A DNA stretch of 64,000 bases, taken from assembly GCF_002339505.1 (NCBI RefSeq), contig NZ_DDJO01000012.1, positions 34,627-98,626 of the forward strand. The letters run 5' to 3'. The notes under the pieces are model-generated. The model had not been told where the DNA came from, did not search any database, and saw only the letters and a list, made by a program, of their open reading frames with translations. Position 1 is the stretch's first letter. The number at the start of each line of letters is the position of its first letter. Both the position numbers and the translations under genes were made by a program. Positions 27,901 through 35,925 of this stretch are shown here, in pieces. This stretch comes from Corynebacterium sp. UBA2622. GTDB lineage: Bacteria; Actinomycetota; Actinomycetes; Mycobacteriales; Mycobacteriaceae.

Positions 27901-29744
27901 GGCGCAACCGCCTGTGGACCAAGGCGCGCCCGTCCTCGGCCTCCACGTCCCTGCTCGGGGCGAAAGTGACGCTGCCGGACAACACCGTCGCCTTCTCCAC
28001 GCAGGCCGACCAGGTCTTCAGCCCCCACCAGCTCATCGAGTCGGTGGCGGAGGAGGTCTCCCCGGGTTCCCGGGTGGTCGCCACCGAGGAGCACGGTTAC
28101 CTGCCCGCCGACGGCGAGCTGACCACCATTGTCTCCACCTCCCTCGGCGGGGCGAGCATCAAGGTGTACAACGGCCCCGAGCTGGTCATCGAGGGCTTCG
28201 CCACCGCCCTTGAGCTGGGAGAGTCCCGCGGCCTGCAGGGGGTGACGGAGGTCCGTCCCACGCCCGGCCCGGTGATGGTGGGGGACGACGACGTCGAGGC
28301 GGTGCGCTGGGACCCTGATTCCGGGGAGACCGTGCGCGAGCGCCTCCGCGCCATCGTGTCCGAGTCCATGGGCTACGACGCCGAGGACCTCCCGGACGAG
28401 CTGCCGCTCATCGATCTCGGCCTGGACTCCCTCATGGGCATGCGCATCAAGAACCGCGTGGAAAACGACTTCCAGATCCCCCCGCTGCAGATCCAGGCGC
28501 TGCGCGACGCCTCCGTCGCGGACGTCATCCGCATCGTCGAGGACGCCGTCGCGGGAAACCCGGATGCTGCACAGCCGCTGCCGTACAACTCCGACACCCG
28601 TGACCCGGCGGCAGCGGCGCAGCCCGCGCAGGCACCCTCCTCCGCGAACGCGCCACGCTCCCCCCAGGGCGTGGGCGTGCCGCCGCGCGATGCGGCGGAG
28701 CGGATGGTCTTCGGCGCGTGGGCGAAGTACGCCGGTGCCGCCGCCGCCGGGGTGACCTCCCAGCTGCCGGAGATCACGTCCGACCAGGCCGCCGAGATTG
28801 CCGCGCACCTCACCGACCGTTCCGGCATCGAGGTCACCGCGGACGACGTGCGGGGCGTCGCAACGCTTGAACCGCTGGCCAACCTGGTCCGCGAGGGGCT
28901 GGAGTCACCGGTGGACGGCAATATCCGGGTCTTCCGCGAGCGAGAGGAGGGCATGACCGCCCCCAGCGTCTTTGTCTTCCACCCGGCTGGCGGGTCGAGC
29001 AGCGTCTACCAGCCGCTCTCGCGCCGACTCGGTGAGAACGTGCCCGTCTACGGTGTCGAGCGCCTGGAGGGGACCCTGGAGGAGAGGGCGCAGGCATACA
29101 TCGAGGACATCGAGCGTCTTTCCGACGGCCAGCCCGTCGTCCTCGCCGGCTGGTCCTTCGGCGGGGCTCTGGCCTACGAGGTGGCCAAGCGGCTCGGCAA
29201 CGACAAGGTGGCGTTCATCGCCCTGCTGGACACCACCCAGCCCTCGCAGCCCACGCCGAACACGCCGGAGGAGACGCGCAGGCGCTGGGAACGCTACGCG
29301 GCCTTCGCCAAGGAGACCTACGGGCTCGACTTCCCCGTGCCCTACGACCTCCTGGAGACTGCGGGGGAGGACGCCGTGCTGGCCATGCTGGGCGACTTCC
29401 TCGCCACCACCGACGCTTCCGAGCACGGTCTGGCGGCCGGGGTTCTTGAGCACCAGCGGGCGTCCTTCGTGGACAACCAGATCCTCAACAACCTGGATTT
29501 CTCCAGGTGGTCCGAGGTGGACGTGCCCGTTCTGCTGTTCCGCTCGGAGCGGATGCACGAGGGCGCGATCATCCTCGAGCCGGCCTACGCGCACATTGAC
29601 GAGGATGGGGGATGGGGCGCTATCGTGGACGACCTGAAGATTGTCCACCTGCCCGGTGACCACCTCGCAGTGGTGGACGAGCCGGCGGTGGGGATCGTCG
29701 GCAAGCACATGAACGAATGGATTGAAAATGTCGACCGCCTCTAA
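24975..29744 (+). CDS. pks13: Polyketide synthase Pks13, mycolic acid condensase
   Basis: It condenses the activated meromycolate with a carboxylated acyl chain and transfers the product to trehalose. The 1589-residue protein has, in order: N-terminal ACP with phosphopantetheine Ser38 (FGLSSRDAV); ketosynthase with nucleophile Cys265 (VDTACSSSLVS) and later His motifs (EAHGTGT, KSNIGHSE); acyltransferase with Ser715 in GMSMGEMG; second ACP with Ser1152 (GLDSLMGM); and C-terminal thioesterase with Ser1394 in GWSFGG. This is the standard domain order. The ATG has TAGTCT at 24961-24966, eight bases upstream, so it may have its own leaderless promoter within the operon. accD3 overlaps its end by 17 bases. 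Confidence 0.98.
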   Translation: MSENELSVWLQKWVAEAVGLDPAEVEPTKPLETFGLSSRDAVIMTGELENLLGRRVDPTIAYQYPDIAALAAALTSTGEEKRRVVRREANASPGAHDIAIIGSAGRFPGAGDNNEFWCLLIDGRSATGPLPEKRWSEYAGDPVVRSKMAEENTAGGYLEDIESFDNEFFGLSPLEATNMDPQQRIMLELAWEALEDANLPANRLRGESVGVFVGSSNNDYGMLIAADPSQAHPYALTGSSSSIIPNRISYAFDFRGPSVSVDTACSSSLVSVHHAVRALRDGEADVALAGGVNIMANPFASLMFAELGVISPTSRIHAFSEDADGIVRSEAAGFVVLKRVDDALRDGDEILAVIKGSATNSDGHSNGLTAPNPDAQVDVLERAYSDAGVDPAEVDLVEAHGTGTILGDPIEATALGTVLGDGRDNAHPLLLGSAKSNIGHSESAAGVVALIKVLEAMKHDTIPASINYSGPNKYVDFDAQHIEVVEDPREWPRYSGRRVAGVSGFGFGGTNAHVVVTDFDPADYEAEGARTPAELTGSGTMSLPVSGLLPSRRKDSAAALADFLEGRPDADLVPIARSLAKRNHGRSAAVIQAGTVEEAVKRLRQVAEGKAAPGITSADSPAALGTVFVYSGFGSQHRKMAKQLLETSPMFRRRMEELDEYVKFESGWSMLDIIRDDEQTYDTQTGQVTITAIQIAQTDLLASLGITPAATMGMSMGEMGAAYGAGGISARDAILIASHRARLMSEGEEMIAGTPQEGAMAVVELSREELAEFIAEHPEAAGAEPAVYAGPGMTTIGGPSTAIDFVVSRLEEQEKFARKLNVRGAGHTSMLDPIMGDLAAELAGLEPKPLRVPLFSSVDRGVVYRPGETVHDAEYFLRMTRHSVYFQDATEAALAAGHTTLVEISPNPVALMGMMNTAFAAGKPDAQLLFTTKRKVDEVLSLQDLAAKLYVQGVDVDFTSFYGPGTVIDAPHTPFRRNRLWTKARPSSASTSLLGAKVTLPDNTVAFSTQADQVFSPHQLIESVAEEVSPGSRVVATEEHGYLPADGELTTIVSTSLGGASIKVYNGPELVIEGFATALELGESRGLQGVTEVRPTPGPVMVGDDDVEAVRWDPDSGETVRERLRAIVSESMGYDAEDLPDELPLIDLGLDSLMGMRIKNRVENDFQIPPLQIQALRDASVADVIRIVEDAVAGNPDAAQPLPYNSDTRDPAAAAQPAQAPSSANAPRSPQGVGVPPRDAAERMVFGAWAKYAGAAAAGVTSQLPEITSDQAAEIAAHLTDRSGIEVTADDVRGVATLEPLANLVREGLESPVDGNIRVFREREEGMTAPSVFVFHPAGGSSSVYQPLSRRLGENVPVYGVERLEGTLEERAQAYIEDIERLSDGQPVVLAGWSFGGALAYEVAKRLGNDKVAFIALLDTTQPSQPTPNTPEETRRRWERYAAFAKETYGLDFPVPYDLLETAGEDAVLAMLGDFLATTDASEHGLAAGVLEHQRASFVDNQILNNLDFSRWSEVDVPVLLFRSERMHEGAIILEPAYAHIDEDGGWGAIVDDLKIVHLPGDHLAVVDEPAVGIVGKHMNEWIENVDRL

Positions 29745-31269
29745 GCTCGCAGACCTGCGCGCGCGGCTGGAAAAGGCCCAGGATCCAGGTTCCGAGCGCG
29801 CCCGCAAGCGCCGCGACGATGCGGGCCAGACCACCCCGCGCGAGCGCATACACGCCCTCCTCGACGAGGGATCCTTCGTCGAGATCGGCGCCCTCGCCCG
29901 CACCCCGGGCGACCCTGAGGCCATCTATTCCGACGGTGTGGTCACCGGTTACGGCCGGGTCGACGGCCGCCCGGTGGCGATCTACGCCCACGACAAAACC
30001 GTCTACGGCGGCTCCGTCGGTGTGACGTTTGGCCGCAAGGTCACCGAGGTCATGGAGATGGCCATCAAGATCGGCTGCCCCGTCATCGGCATCCAGGATT
30101 CCGGTGGTGCCCGTATTCAGGACGCCGTGACGTCCCTGGCGATGTACTCCGAGATCGGGCGACGGCAGCTGCCGCTGTCCGGCCGCTCGCCGCAGATCTC
30201 CATCATGCTGGGCAAATCCGCCGGCGGCGCCGTCTACGCTCCCGTGACCACCGACTTCGTCATCGCCGTGGACGGCCAGTCCGAGATGTACGTCACCGGC
30301 CCCAACGTCATCCGCGAGGTCACGGGCGAGGACATCTCCTCCGCCGAACTGGGCGGCGCGCGCATCCAGGAGCAGTCGGGCAACATCCAGGCCGTGGTCG
30401 CCTCCGAGGAGGAGGCCTTCGATTACGTCCGGGACCTCCTGGCGCACCTGCCCACCTCCGCCTTCGACGAGAGCCCCACCGCGTGGGCCCCCGCCGACGA
30501 GGACCTCGATGACTCCGCCCTGGACACCTTCATGCCGGACGACACGAACGCCGGTTACGACATGCGTGAGCTTCTTGCCCAGCTGGGTGACGATGACGAA
30601 CTCATCGAAATTCAGGCGAACTACGCCGAGAACCTCATCTGCGCCTTCGGTCGCATCGACGGCAAGGCGGTCGGCTTCGTGGCCAACAACCCGATGCATT
30701 ACGCGGGCTGCATCGACGCGGACGCCGCGGACAAGGGTGCACGGTTCGTGCGCACCTGCGACGTGTACAACATCCCGCTCGTCTTCGTCGTGGACACCCC
30801 GGGTTACCTGCCCGGCGTGGACCAGGAGCGACAGGGCCTGATCCACCGCGGTGCCAAGTTCGCCTTCGCCGGCGTGGAGGCCACGGTGCCCAAGGTGGCG
30901 CTCATCGTGCGTAAGGCTTACGGCGGGGCCTACGCCGTGATGGGATCGAAGAACCTCTCAGGCGACCTCAACCTTGCGTGGCCCACCGCGCAGATCGCGG
31001 TCATGGGGTCGGCGGCCGCGTCGGTGATGATCCAGGGCAAGCAGCTCGCCGCCATCGAGGATCCCGTCCAGCGCGAGGCGATGAAGAAGATGTTCATGGA
31101 CTTCTACGACGAGAACATGACCTCTCCCTACGTCGCCGCGGAGCGCGGTTACATCGACGCGATGATCCAGCCCTCGGAAACGCGCCTCGCTTTACGACGC
31201 GCCCTGCGCCAGCTCTCCACCAAGTTCGAGACCGATCTGCCCAAGAAGCACACGATCGCCCCGCTGTAG
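29728..31269 (+). CDS. accD3: Acyl-CoA carboxylase beta subunit for mycolate synthesis
   Basis: This carboxyltransferase subunit makes the carboxyacyl-CoA extender used by Pks13, together with AccA-type and AccE-type subunits encoded elsewhere. The 513-residue protein has the two crotonase-like halves: IGCPVIGIQDSGGARIQD with MLGKSAGGAVYAPV for the oxyanion region, and FVVDTPGYLPGVDQE with RKAYGGAYAVMGSK in the second half. ATG 29728 lies inside the end of pks13 in another frame, so translation is coupled. It is the counterpart of AccD4 (Rv3799c) of M. tuberculosis and AccD3 of C. glutamicum. Confidence 0.95.
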   Translation: MSTASKLADLRARLEKAQDPGSERARKRRDDAGQTTPRERIHALLDEGSFVEIGALARTPGDPEAIYSDGVVTGYGRVDGRPVAIYAHDKTVYGGSVGVTFGRKVTEVMEMAIKIGCPVIGIQDSGGARIQDAVTSLAMYSEIGRRQLPLSGRSPQISIMLGKSAGGAVYAPVTTDFVIAVDGQSEMYVTGPNVIREVTGEDISSAELGGARIQEQSGNIQAVVASEEEAFDYVRDLLAHLPTSAFDESPTAWAPADEDLDDSALDTFMPDDTNAGYDMRELLAQLGDDDELIEIQANYAENLICAFGRIDGKAVGFVANNPMHYAGCIDADAADKGARFVRTCDVYNIPLVFVVDTPGYLPGVDQERQGLIHRGAKFAFAGVEATVPKVALIVRKAYGGAYAVMGSKNLSGDLNLAWPTAQIAVMGSAAASVMIQGKQLAAIEDPVQREAMKKMFMDFYDENMTSPYVAAERGYIDAMIQPSETRLALRRALRQLSTKFETDLPKKHTIAPL

Positions 31270-31280
31270 CGGGGCCGGTG

Positions 31281-31306
31281 TAACATTCCGGTAACGCAAA
31301 GCGTTA
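31281..31306 (+). promoter_or_regulatory. Promoter and operator-like palindrome of the 39-aa gene
   Basis: TAACAT at 31281-31286 is a -10 candidate. Just downstream, TAACGC-AAA-GCGTTA (31292-31306) is a perfect 6-3-6 inverted repeat at the position where the transcript would begin, suited to a repressor or to a small RNA hairpin in the leader. Confidence 0.5.
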
Positions 31307-31344
31307 GTGCTACAGAAGTATCCCCTCCAGAAAGGCACCACCCC

Positions 31345-31464
31345 ATGCTTTCCAGCGTCATCGACATCGCCGGCGATCTGATCAACTACGTCGTGTGGGC
31401 CGTCAAGGCCGCCTTCAGCACCAACCCGCTCTACAACCTGGGCATTCGTTTCCCGCGCCCGTAG
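31345..31464 (+). CDS. 39-aa small hydrophobic protein, porin-like
   Basis: A 39-residue gene with its own signals: -10 candidate TAACAT (31281), palindrome, ribosome site AGAAAGG about 10 bases before the ATG, and a strong terminator right after it. The protein starts MLSSVIDIAGDLINYVVWAV and ends with a basic, Pro-containing tail (RFPRP). The first ~25 residues would form an amphipathic or membrane helix; there is no classical signal peptide. Corynebacterial outer-membrane porins and related mycolated peptides (PorA, PorH, ProtX) are equally short, lack signal peptides and need mycolate machinery. Resemblance is in size and character, not in sequence, so the link to porins is inference. Its place after accD3 is suggestive. 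Confidence 0.7.
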   Translation: MLSSVIDIAGDLINYVVWAVKAAFSTNPLYNLGIRFPRP

Positions 31465-31479
31465 TTTTCATGGGTGCGA

Positions 31480-31527
31480 AAGGGGCGCGGTCCGGTGTTT
31501 TTCGGGCCGCGCCCCTTCGTCTTTTTT
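31480..31527 (+). terminator. Strong intrinsic terminator
   Basis: AAGGGGCGCGG (31480-31490) pairs without mismatch to CCGCGCCCCTT (31507-31517), the stem extends inward by about four more pairs, and a run of six T follows shortly after. This closes the 39-aa gene and probably the pks13-accD3 unit. It is the clearest intrinsic terminator in the window. Confidence 0.9.
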
Positions 31528-31565
31528 GCGGACGAACGGGGAAGCAGTGAAACGATGGAGGACGC

Positions 31566-32090
31566 ATGCCGGAGTTGGTGAGGCCCACGGTCGGTCTGAG
31601 GGAGTCGTTCCTCGGCGCCCTGGACGAGTGGGGTTGGAAGTACCAGGACGGGACCGGGATCCGGGACGCCGAGCTCCTGCGCTGCGAAAGCGGTTTCGCG
31701 CGGTGGGTTGACGCCCTGCTCGCGGAGGAGACGCAGCCCTGGACGCCGGGGTACGTCGCGTGCTCCTACTACTGGATCGTGGAAGAGGGCGAATTCGCCG
31801 GCGCGATCGCTTTGCGCCACGAGCTCACCGAGCACCTGCTCACCTCGGGCGGTCACGTCGGGTATTCCGTCCGCCCGTCCCGCCGACGCCGGGGCCTGGC
31901 CACATTCGCGCTCCGCGAGATCATTCCCATCGCCCGCGAACGGGGGATGGGGCCGCTCCTGCTCACCTGCGCGGAGGACAACGTCGCCTCGCGGAAGGTG
32001 ATACGGGCCAACGGCGGCATCTACGAGGACACGCGATTCGGTCCGGACGGGCGCCGGATGATGAGGTTCTGGGTGCCGACAACCCCGTAG
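31566..32090 (+). CDS. GNAT-family N-acetyltransferase
   Basis: The 174-residue protein has the GNAT acetyl-CoA-binding motif in GYSVRPSRRRRGLATFALRE (the Arg-rich Q/R-x-x-G-x-G/A loop) and a downstream VASRKVIRANGGIYEDT segment, the usual C-terminal motif of RimJ/RimL-like members. Its acceptor substrate is unknown. GGAGG lies six bases before the ATG. It follows the strong terminator at 31.5 kb, so it is a separate transcription unit and probably not part of mycolate synthesis. It converges on the DUF3054 gene with an eight-base gap. Confidence 0.88.
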   Translation: MPELVRPTVGLRESFLGALDEWGWKYQDGTGIRDAELLRCESGFARWVDALLAEETQPWTPGYVACSYYWIVEEGEFAGAIALRHELTEHLLTSGGHVGYSVRPSRRRRGLATFALREIIPIARERGMGPLLLTCAEDNVASRKVIRANGGIYEDTRFGPDGRRMMRFWVPTTP

Positions 32091-32097
32091 GCCAGCC

Positions 32098-32442
32098 CTA
32101 GGAGCGCTTGAGCACGAGCTTTGCGATGCCCCGCCAGCCCAGCATGAGCAGTGCGGACATGGAGCTTGCCACCACCACGAAGGACCAGTGGGGGAGCTTT
32201 TCGCGGTAGAAGCCCCAGATGACCAGCCCAACGACCAGGGTGATCAGCCAGATGAGCCAGCCCTTGTTCCGGCGCGTGGCGAGCCAGGCAAGCGCGAGCC
32301 CCACGGCGAAGGGCACGAAGGTTTCGAACCACCCGAAGAACGTGAAGGGCATCTCGTCGGTGCGGTGAGCGGCGCGCGCGAGGAGCGCAAAGGCGGCGAT
32401 GGCGACGTAGTCGGCGGCGATGGCGTAGGGCTTTGAGATCAT
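32098..32442 (-). CDS. DUF3054-type membrane protein
   Basis: A 114-residue protein with four predicted membrane helices (starting MISKPYAIAADYVAIAAFAL; later FVPFAVGLALAWLAT, LIWLITLVVGLVIWG and FVVVASSMSALLMLG). The pattern fits the small DUF3054 family of actinobacteria, function unknown. ATG 32442 is supported by TAGACT (reverse complement of 32450-32455) seven bases upstream, again a leaderless arrangement; a longer frame upstream has no such signal. It is downstream of the flippase-like gene but appears to have its own promoter. Confidence 0.72.
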   Translation of the reverse strand: MISKPYAIAADYVAIAAFALLARAAHRTDEMPFTFFGWFETFVPFAVGLALAWLATRRNKGWLIWLITLVVGLVIWGFYREKLPHWSFVVVASSMSALLMLGWRGIAKLVLKRS

Positions 32443-32467
32443 GCCGCACAGTCTATCGGCCGCCGGG

Positions 32468-33514
32468 TCACGCGGCGTGTCCCTCGCCCCCGGTGAGGGC
32501 GGGGGTGGGGGAGCCGAGCATGAAGCCGCGCCCCGCGTAGCGCAGGAGGTAGAGCACCCACCCAATGGCGGTGATGAGCAGGAAGGAGACCAGCCGGTAG
32601 ACGAGGGTGGTTGCGGTGGCGTCGACAAGCGTCATGCCCGAGGCGACGAGGGTGGCGGCCGCGATGGTCTCGACGGTTCCCACTCCTCCCGGGGTGACCT
32701 GCGCGGCGCCGGCGAGCTTGGTCATCACGAAGGCGAGGGCGACGGCGCGCACGGTGGCCGCCGCGGAGATGTTGCCGCCGTGCACCCCGAGGACGGACCA
32801 CGCGGCGAAATAGAGCGTGAGGGCGTCGAAGAGCCGGTTGGCCAGGGAGCACGCGGCGGCGAGGGCGAAGGTCCGCCCCGTCATGCGCACCGCCGCGACC
32901 TCGTCGATGAACTTTTCCAGGCGCATGGCCACGCGGGTGGGGACAAGGCGCACACCCCGGCGCAACACCTCGGGGTTGCGGGCGGCCCAGAACAAAGCGA
33001 GGGAAACCCCGACCGCGAGAGCGAGCGAGCCGGCGAGGGCGCCGACGGAGAGCTGGGCGCCCAGGAAGGCCACCGCGACGATGCCGATGACCACCAGCCA
33101 CACTGTGGAGAGGGCGCCGGAGACGACGAAGAACCAGCCGCACAGTCCCGGGGAGGCGCCCCAGGAGCGGTGCACGCGGAAGGTGAGCCACGCGGAGATG
33201 GCCGGGCCGCCGGGGACGGTGGTGGACCACGCGTTGGAGGCCAGGGTGATGGAGGCGCAACGGCGGAAGCCGGTGATGCGGCCCTCGATGTTCATCAGCT
33301 GCTGCATCGCGGCGGCCATCGCCAGCACCGAGGCGACGGAGGCCGCGACCGCGGCCGCGACGGGGCCGGGGGAGGCGTGCCGCAGCGCCCCCCATGCCTC
33401 CCCAAGGAAGGGCATCTCGTCCCGGAAGAAGTACAGGCCGGCGGCGAGGGCGGCGAGCGGGAAGAGCCACCGGGCCCACGTCACCGCGGCACCGACGGAG
33501 CCGCGCACCGTCAC
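32468..33514 (-). CDS. Flippase-like (YbhN/UPF0104, lysylphosphatidylglycerol synthetase TM region) membrane protein
   Basis: A 348-residue polytopic membrane protein with about eight helices. It has the features of the UPF0104/YbhN family, including TVPGGPAISAWLTFRVHRSW and TPGGVGTVETIAAATLVASG; the conserved PGGVG-E motif lies in a re-entrant region. Members of this fold move or modify membrane lipids. It overlaps the 3' end of the mmpL gene by four bases and is cotranscribed with it, so a role in lipid or mycolate traffic is plausible but not shown. The start at 33514 is used because of this overlap. Confidence 0.82.
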   Translation of the reverse strand: MTVRGSVGAAVTWARWLFPLAALAAGLYFFRDEMPFLGEAWGALRHASPGPVAAAVAASVASVLAMAAAMQQLMNIEGRITGFRRCASITLASNAWSTTVPGGPAISAWLTFRVHRSWGASPGLCGWFFVVSGALSTVWLVVIGIVAVAFLGAQLSVGALAGSLALAVGVSLALFWAARNPEVLRRGVRLVPTRVAMRLEKFIDEVAAVRMTGRTFALAAACSLANRLFDALTLYFAAWSVLGVHGGNISAAATVRAVALAFVMTKLAGAAQVTPGGVGTVETIAAATLVASGMTLVDATATTLVYRLVSFLLITAIGWVLYLLRYAGRGFMLGSPTPALTGGEGHAA

Positions 33515-35916
33515 TCGAGCTCGCGCGGGCGCTCGGACAGCCGGCGCATCAGCTCGTCGAAGGGAATGAGCTCGGAATCCTCGACCACGCTGCGTCCGCC
33601 GCGCACGGGCAGCGAGTCCACGACGGTGTTCTCGACGGCGATTTCCCCGGTCTCCGGGTGGGTGGGCACAGCCGGTTCGTCCGGTTCCTCCGCCGCGGGA
33701 GAGTCAGCGGGCGACGGGGGCTCCGTGGCCGGGGCGGCGACCGGGGCCGCGGCCGGCCGTGCGGAACCGGCGCGGACGGGAGCGGCCGTCGAACCCTCGG
33801 AGTTCTCCCCGAGGGAGGCGTACACCCGCTTGACCCAGCGCGGCGCCCACCAGTTGTCCTCGCGCAGCAGGTGCATCACGGCCGGCACGAGCAGCAAGCG
33901 GATCACGGTCGCGTCCAGGGCGAGGGAGAAGATCATGCCGAAGGCGATGTACTTCATCATCACGATGTCACTCATCGCGAAGGCGGCGGCCACGACGATC
34001 ATGATCGCGGCCGCGGCGGTGATGATACCGCCCGTGTGGGCCGTGCCGTAGCTGATCGAGTCATCCGTGGAGGCCCGGTTGTGCCGGGCCTCCACCATGC
34101 GCGAGACCAGGAAGACCTCATAGTCGGTGGACAGGCCGTAGAGGATGGCCACGATGAGCACCAGCACGGGGCTCATCAGCGGCCCCGGAGTGAAGTTGAA
34201 GGCTCCCGATCCGATGCCGTCGACGAAGACGGAGGTGAGGAAGCCCAGCGTCGCACCGACGCCGAGCACGTTCATGATCACGGCCTTTGCCGGCAGGATC
34301 AGCGATCCGAACAGCAGCGCCATGAGGATGAACGTGGCGGCGACCATGTAGAGCGCCATCCACGGCAGCCGCCCGAGCAGCGCCTCGATGGACTCCACCT
34401 CCATCGCCGGGGTGCCCGAGACGTAGAGCTCGACACCCTCCGGGGCGGAGATGTTGCGCATCTGCTTGACGACGTCCCTCCCGCCGTTCCTGTCCGCGAG
34501 AGGCGCGGAGAGCACGGTGGTGCCGTCCTGGCTGGGGTGCGAGGGCGCCAGGGGCGAGGCGAGGCCGGTGACCTGGCGTGCCTGCATGACGACGTCGACA
34601 AGCTGGGAGTTGTCCGCCCCCTTGACCACGAGCTTGACCGGGTCGGTGCGGAAGGCGGGGAAGGACTCGTTGAACTCGTCCTGCGCCTGCCGGGTTTCCT
34701 GGCTCGGGGGGAGGTAGGACTCGTTGATGCCGCCGAAGGTGATCCCGATGATGGGCACCGTCAACAGGATGAGCAGGGCCGAGATGCCGGCTGCGACGAG
34801 CTTGGCGTGGCGCATCGCCCAGCGCGGGATGCGGTACCAGACGGTGTCCTCGATGCCGCGGCCGCGGCGGGACGTGCGGCGCACGGACCACTTGTCGATG
34901 TCGCGGCCCAGCATGCCGAACAACGCCGGAAGCACCGCCACCGAAATCAGGGCCGCCAGGACCACGGCGCTGATGGCGCCGTAGGCGACGGACTTGAGGA
35001 ACGCCTGCGGGAACATGATCAGGCCCGACAGCGCCACGCCAACCATGAGCGCGGAGAAGAACACGGTCTTGCCGGCCGTGGTGGTGGTCACGGCCACCGC
35101 CTCCTCCACGTCGAGGCCCTTGTCCAGCTCCTCCCGGAAGCGCGAGACCATGAACAAGCCGTAGTCGATGGCCAGGCCCAGGCCGAGCAGGGTGATCACC
35201 GACTGTGAGAACACGTTGACCTGCTGGAAGCTGGCCAGGATGGACAGCAGCGACAGGGACCCGATGATGGAGAGGATTCCCACGACCAGCGGCATCGCGG
35301 CCGCGATCACGCCGCCGAAGACGAACAGGAGGATCACGGCGACGAAGACGAGCCCGATCTTCTCCGCGCGGGCGATGTCGTTGGCCATGCCGTCATCGAG
35401 GGCGTCGGCGACGGCGGTGGCCCCGGCGATCTTGACGGTGGCGCCGTCGGGAAGCGAGATGCCGCGCAGGGCGGGCTCTATGGTGCGGAAGTCCTTCAGT
35501 GTCTGCTCGCCGTCCCCCTTCAGGCCGATCGCCGCAAAGGCGCGGGTGCCCTCCGCGTTGACCTGGCGCGGGTTGGGGGAGTCGAAATAGCTGGTGACGT
35601 GGTCGATCTGTTCCGGGTAGTCGCGCGCCAGGGCGGAGATCTGCTTGTTCGCCTCGTCGAACACCGGCCCCCCGGTCAGGCCGGAGGGGGCGTCGACAAG
35701 CACGATCACGTCGCCCGAGCTGTCCCGGCCGAAGGTGTCCTCCTCGATCCGCGTCGCGGTGGTCGAATCGGCGTGCGGGTCCTCCCACCCCTCCTGGGAC
35801 ATGCGCTCACCCAGCTTGGAGCCGAAGAAGACCTGCAGCAGGACGATGATGGCGATGATGACCGCGGGAATGATCCGGCGGAACCGGTAGGCGAAGTGCC
35901 CCCACCTGTAAAACAC
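33511..35916 (-). CDS. cmpL1: MmpL3-type (CmpL1) RND transporter for trehalose monomycolate
   Basis: It exports trehalose monomycolate across the inner membrane, driven by protons. The 801-residue protein has the MMPL layout: helix 1 near the N-terminus, a first porter-domain loop, a helix bundle, a second loop and bundle, then a cytoplasmic Pro/Ala/Glu-rich tail of about 120 residues. The Asp-Tyr pairs that carry protons in MmpL3 are present at 251-252 (LAIDYGLF) and 598-599 (STDYEVFL). The GTG at 35916 has TAGGAGAG at good spacing, overlapping the NYN stop codon. Context (NYN gene and trmB upstream) equals Rv0206c-Rv0207c-Rv0208c, which identifies it as the MmpL3 ortholog; cmpL1 is the C. 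glutamicum name. Confidence 0.93.
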   Translation of the reverse strand: MFYRWGHFAYRFRRIIPAVIIAIIVLLQVFFGSKLGERMSQEGWEDPHADSTTATRIEEDTFGRDSSGDVIVLVDAPSGLTGGPVFDEANKQISALARDYPEQIDHVTSYFDSPNPRQVNAEGTRAFAAIGLKGDGEQTLKDFRTIEPALRGISLPDGATVKIAGATAVADALDDGMANDIARAEKIGLVFVAVILLFVFGGVIAAAMPLVVGILSIIGSLSLLSILASFQQVNVFSQSVITLLGLGLAIDYGLFMVSRFREELDKGLDVEEAVAVTTTTAGKTVFFSALMVGVALSGLIMFPQAFLKSVAYGAISAVVLAALISVAVLPALFGMLGRDIDKWSVRRTSRRGRGIEDTVWYRIPRWAMRHAKLVAAGISALLILLTVPIIGITFGGINESYLPPSQETRQAQDEFNESFPAFRTDPVKLVVKGADNSQLVDVVMQARQVTGLASPLAPSHPSQDGTTVLSAPLADRNGGRDVVKQMRNISAPEGVELYVSGTPAMEVESIEALLGRLPWMALYMVAATFILMALLFGSLILPAKAVIMNVLGVGATLGFLTSVFVDGIGSGAFNFTPGPLMSPVLVLIVAILYGLSTDYEVFLVSRMVEARHNRASTDDSISYGTAHTGGIITAAAAIMIVVAAAFAMSDIVMMKYIAFGMIFSLALDATVIRLLLVPAVMHLLREDNWWAPRWVKRVYASLGENSEGSTAAPVRAGSARPAAAPVAAPATEPPSPADSPAAEEPDEPAVPTHPETGEIAVENTVVDSLPVRGGRSVVEDSELIPFDELMRRLSERPRELE

Positions 35917-35925
35917 GTCGCTCTC

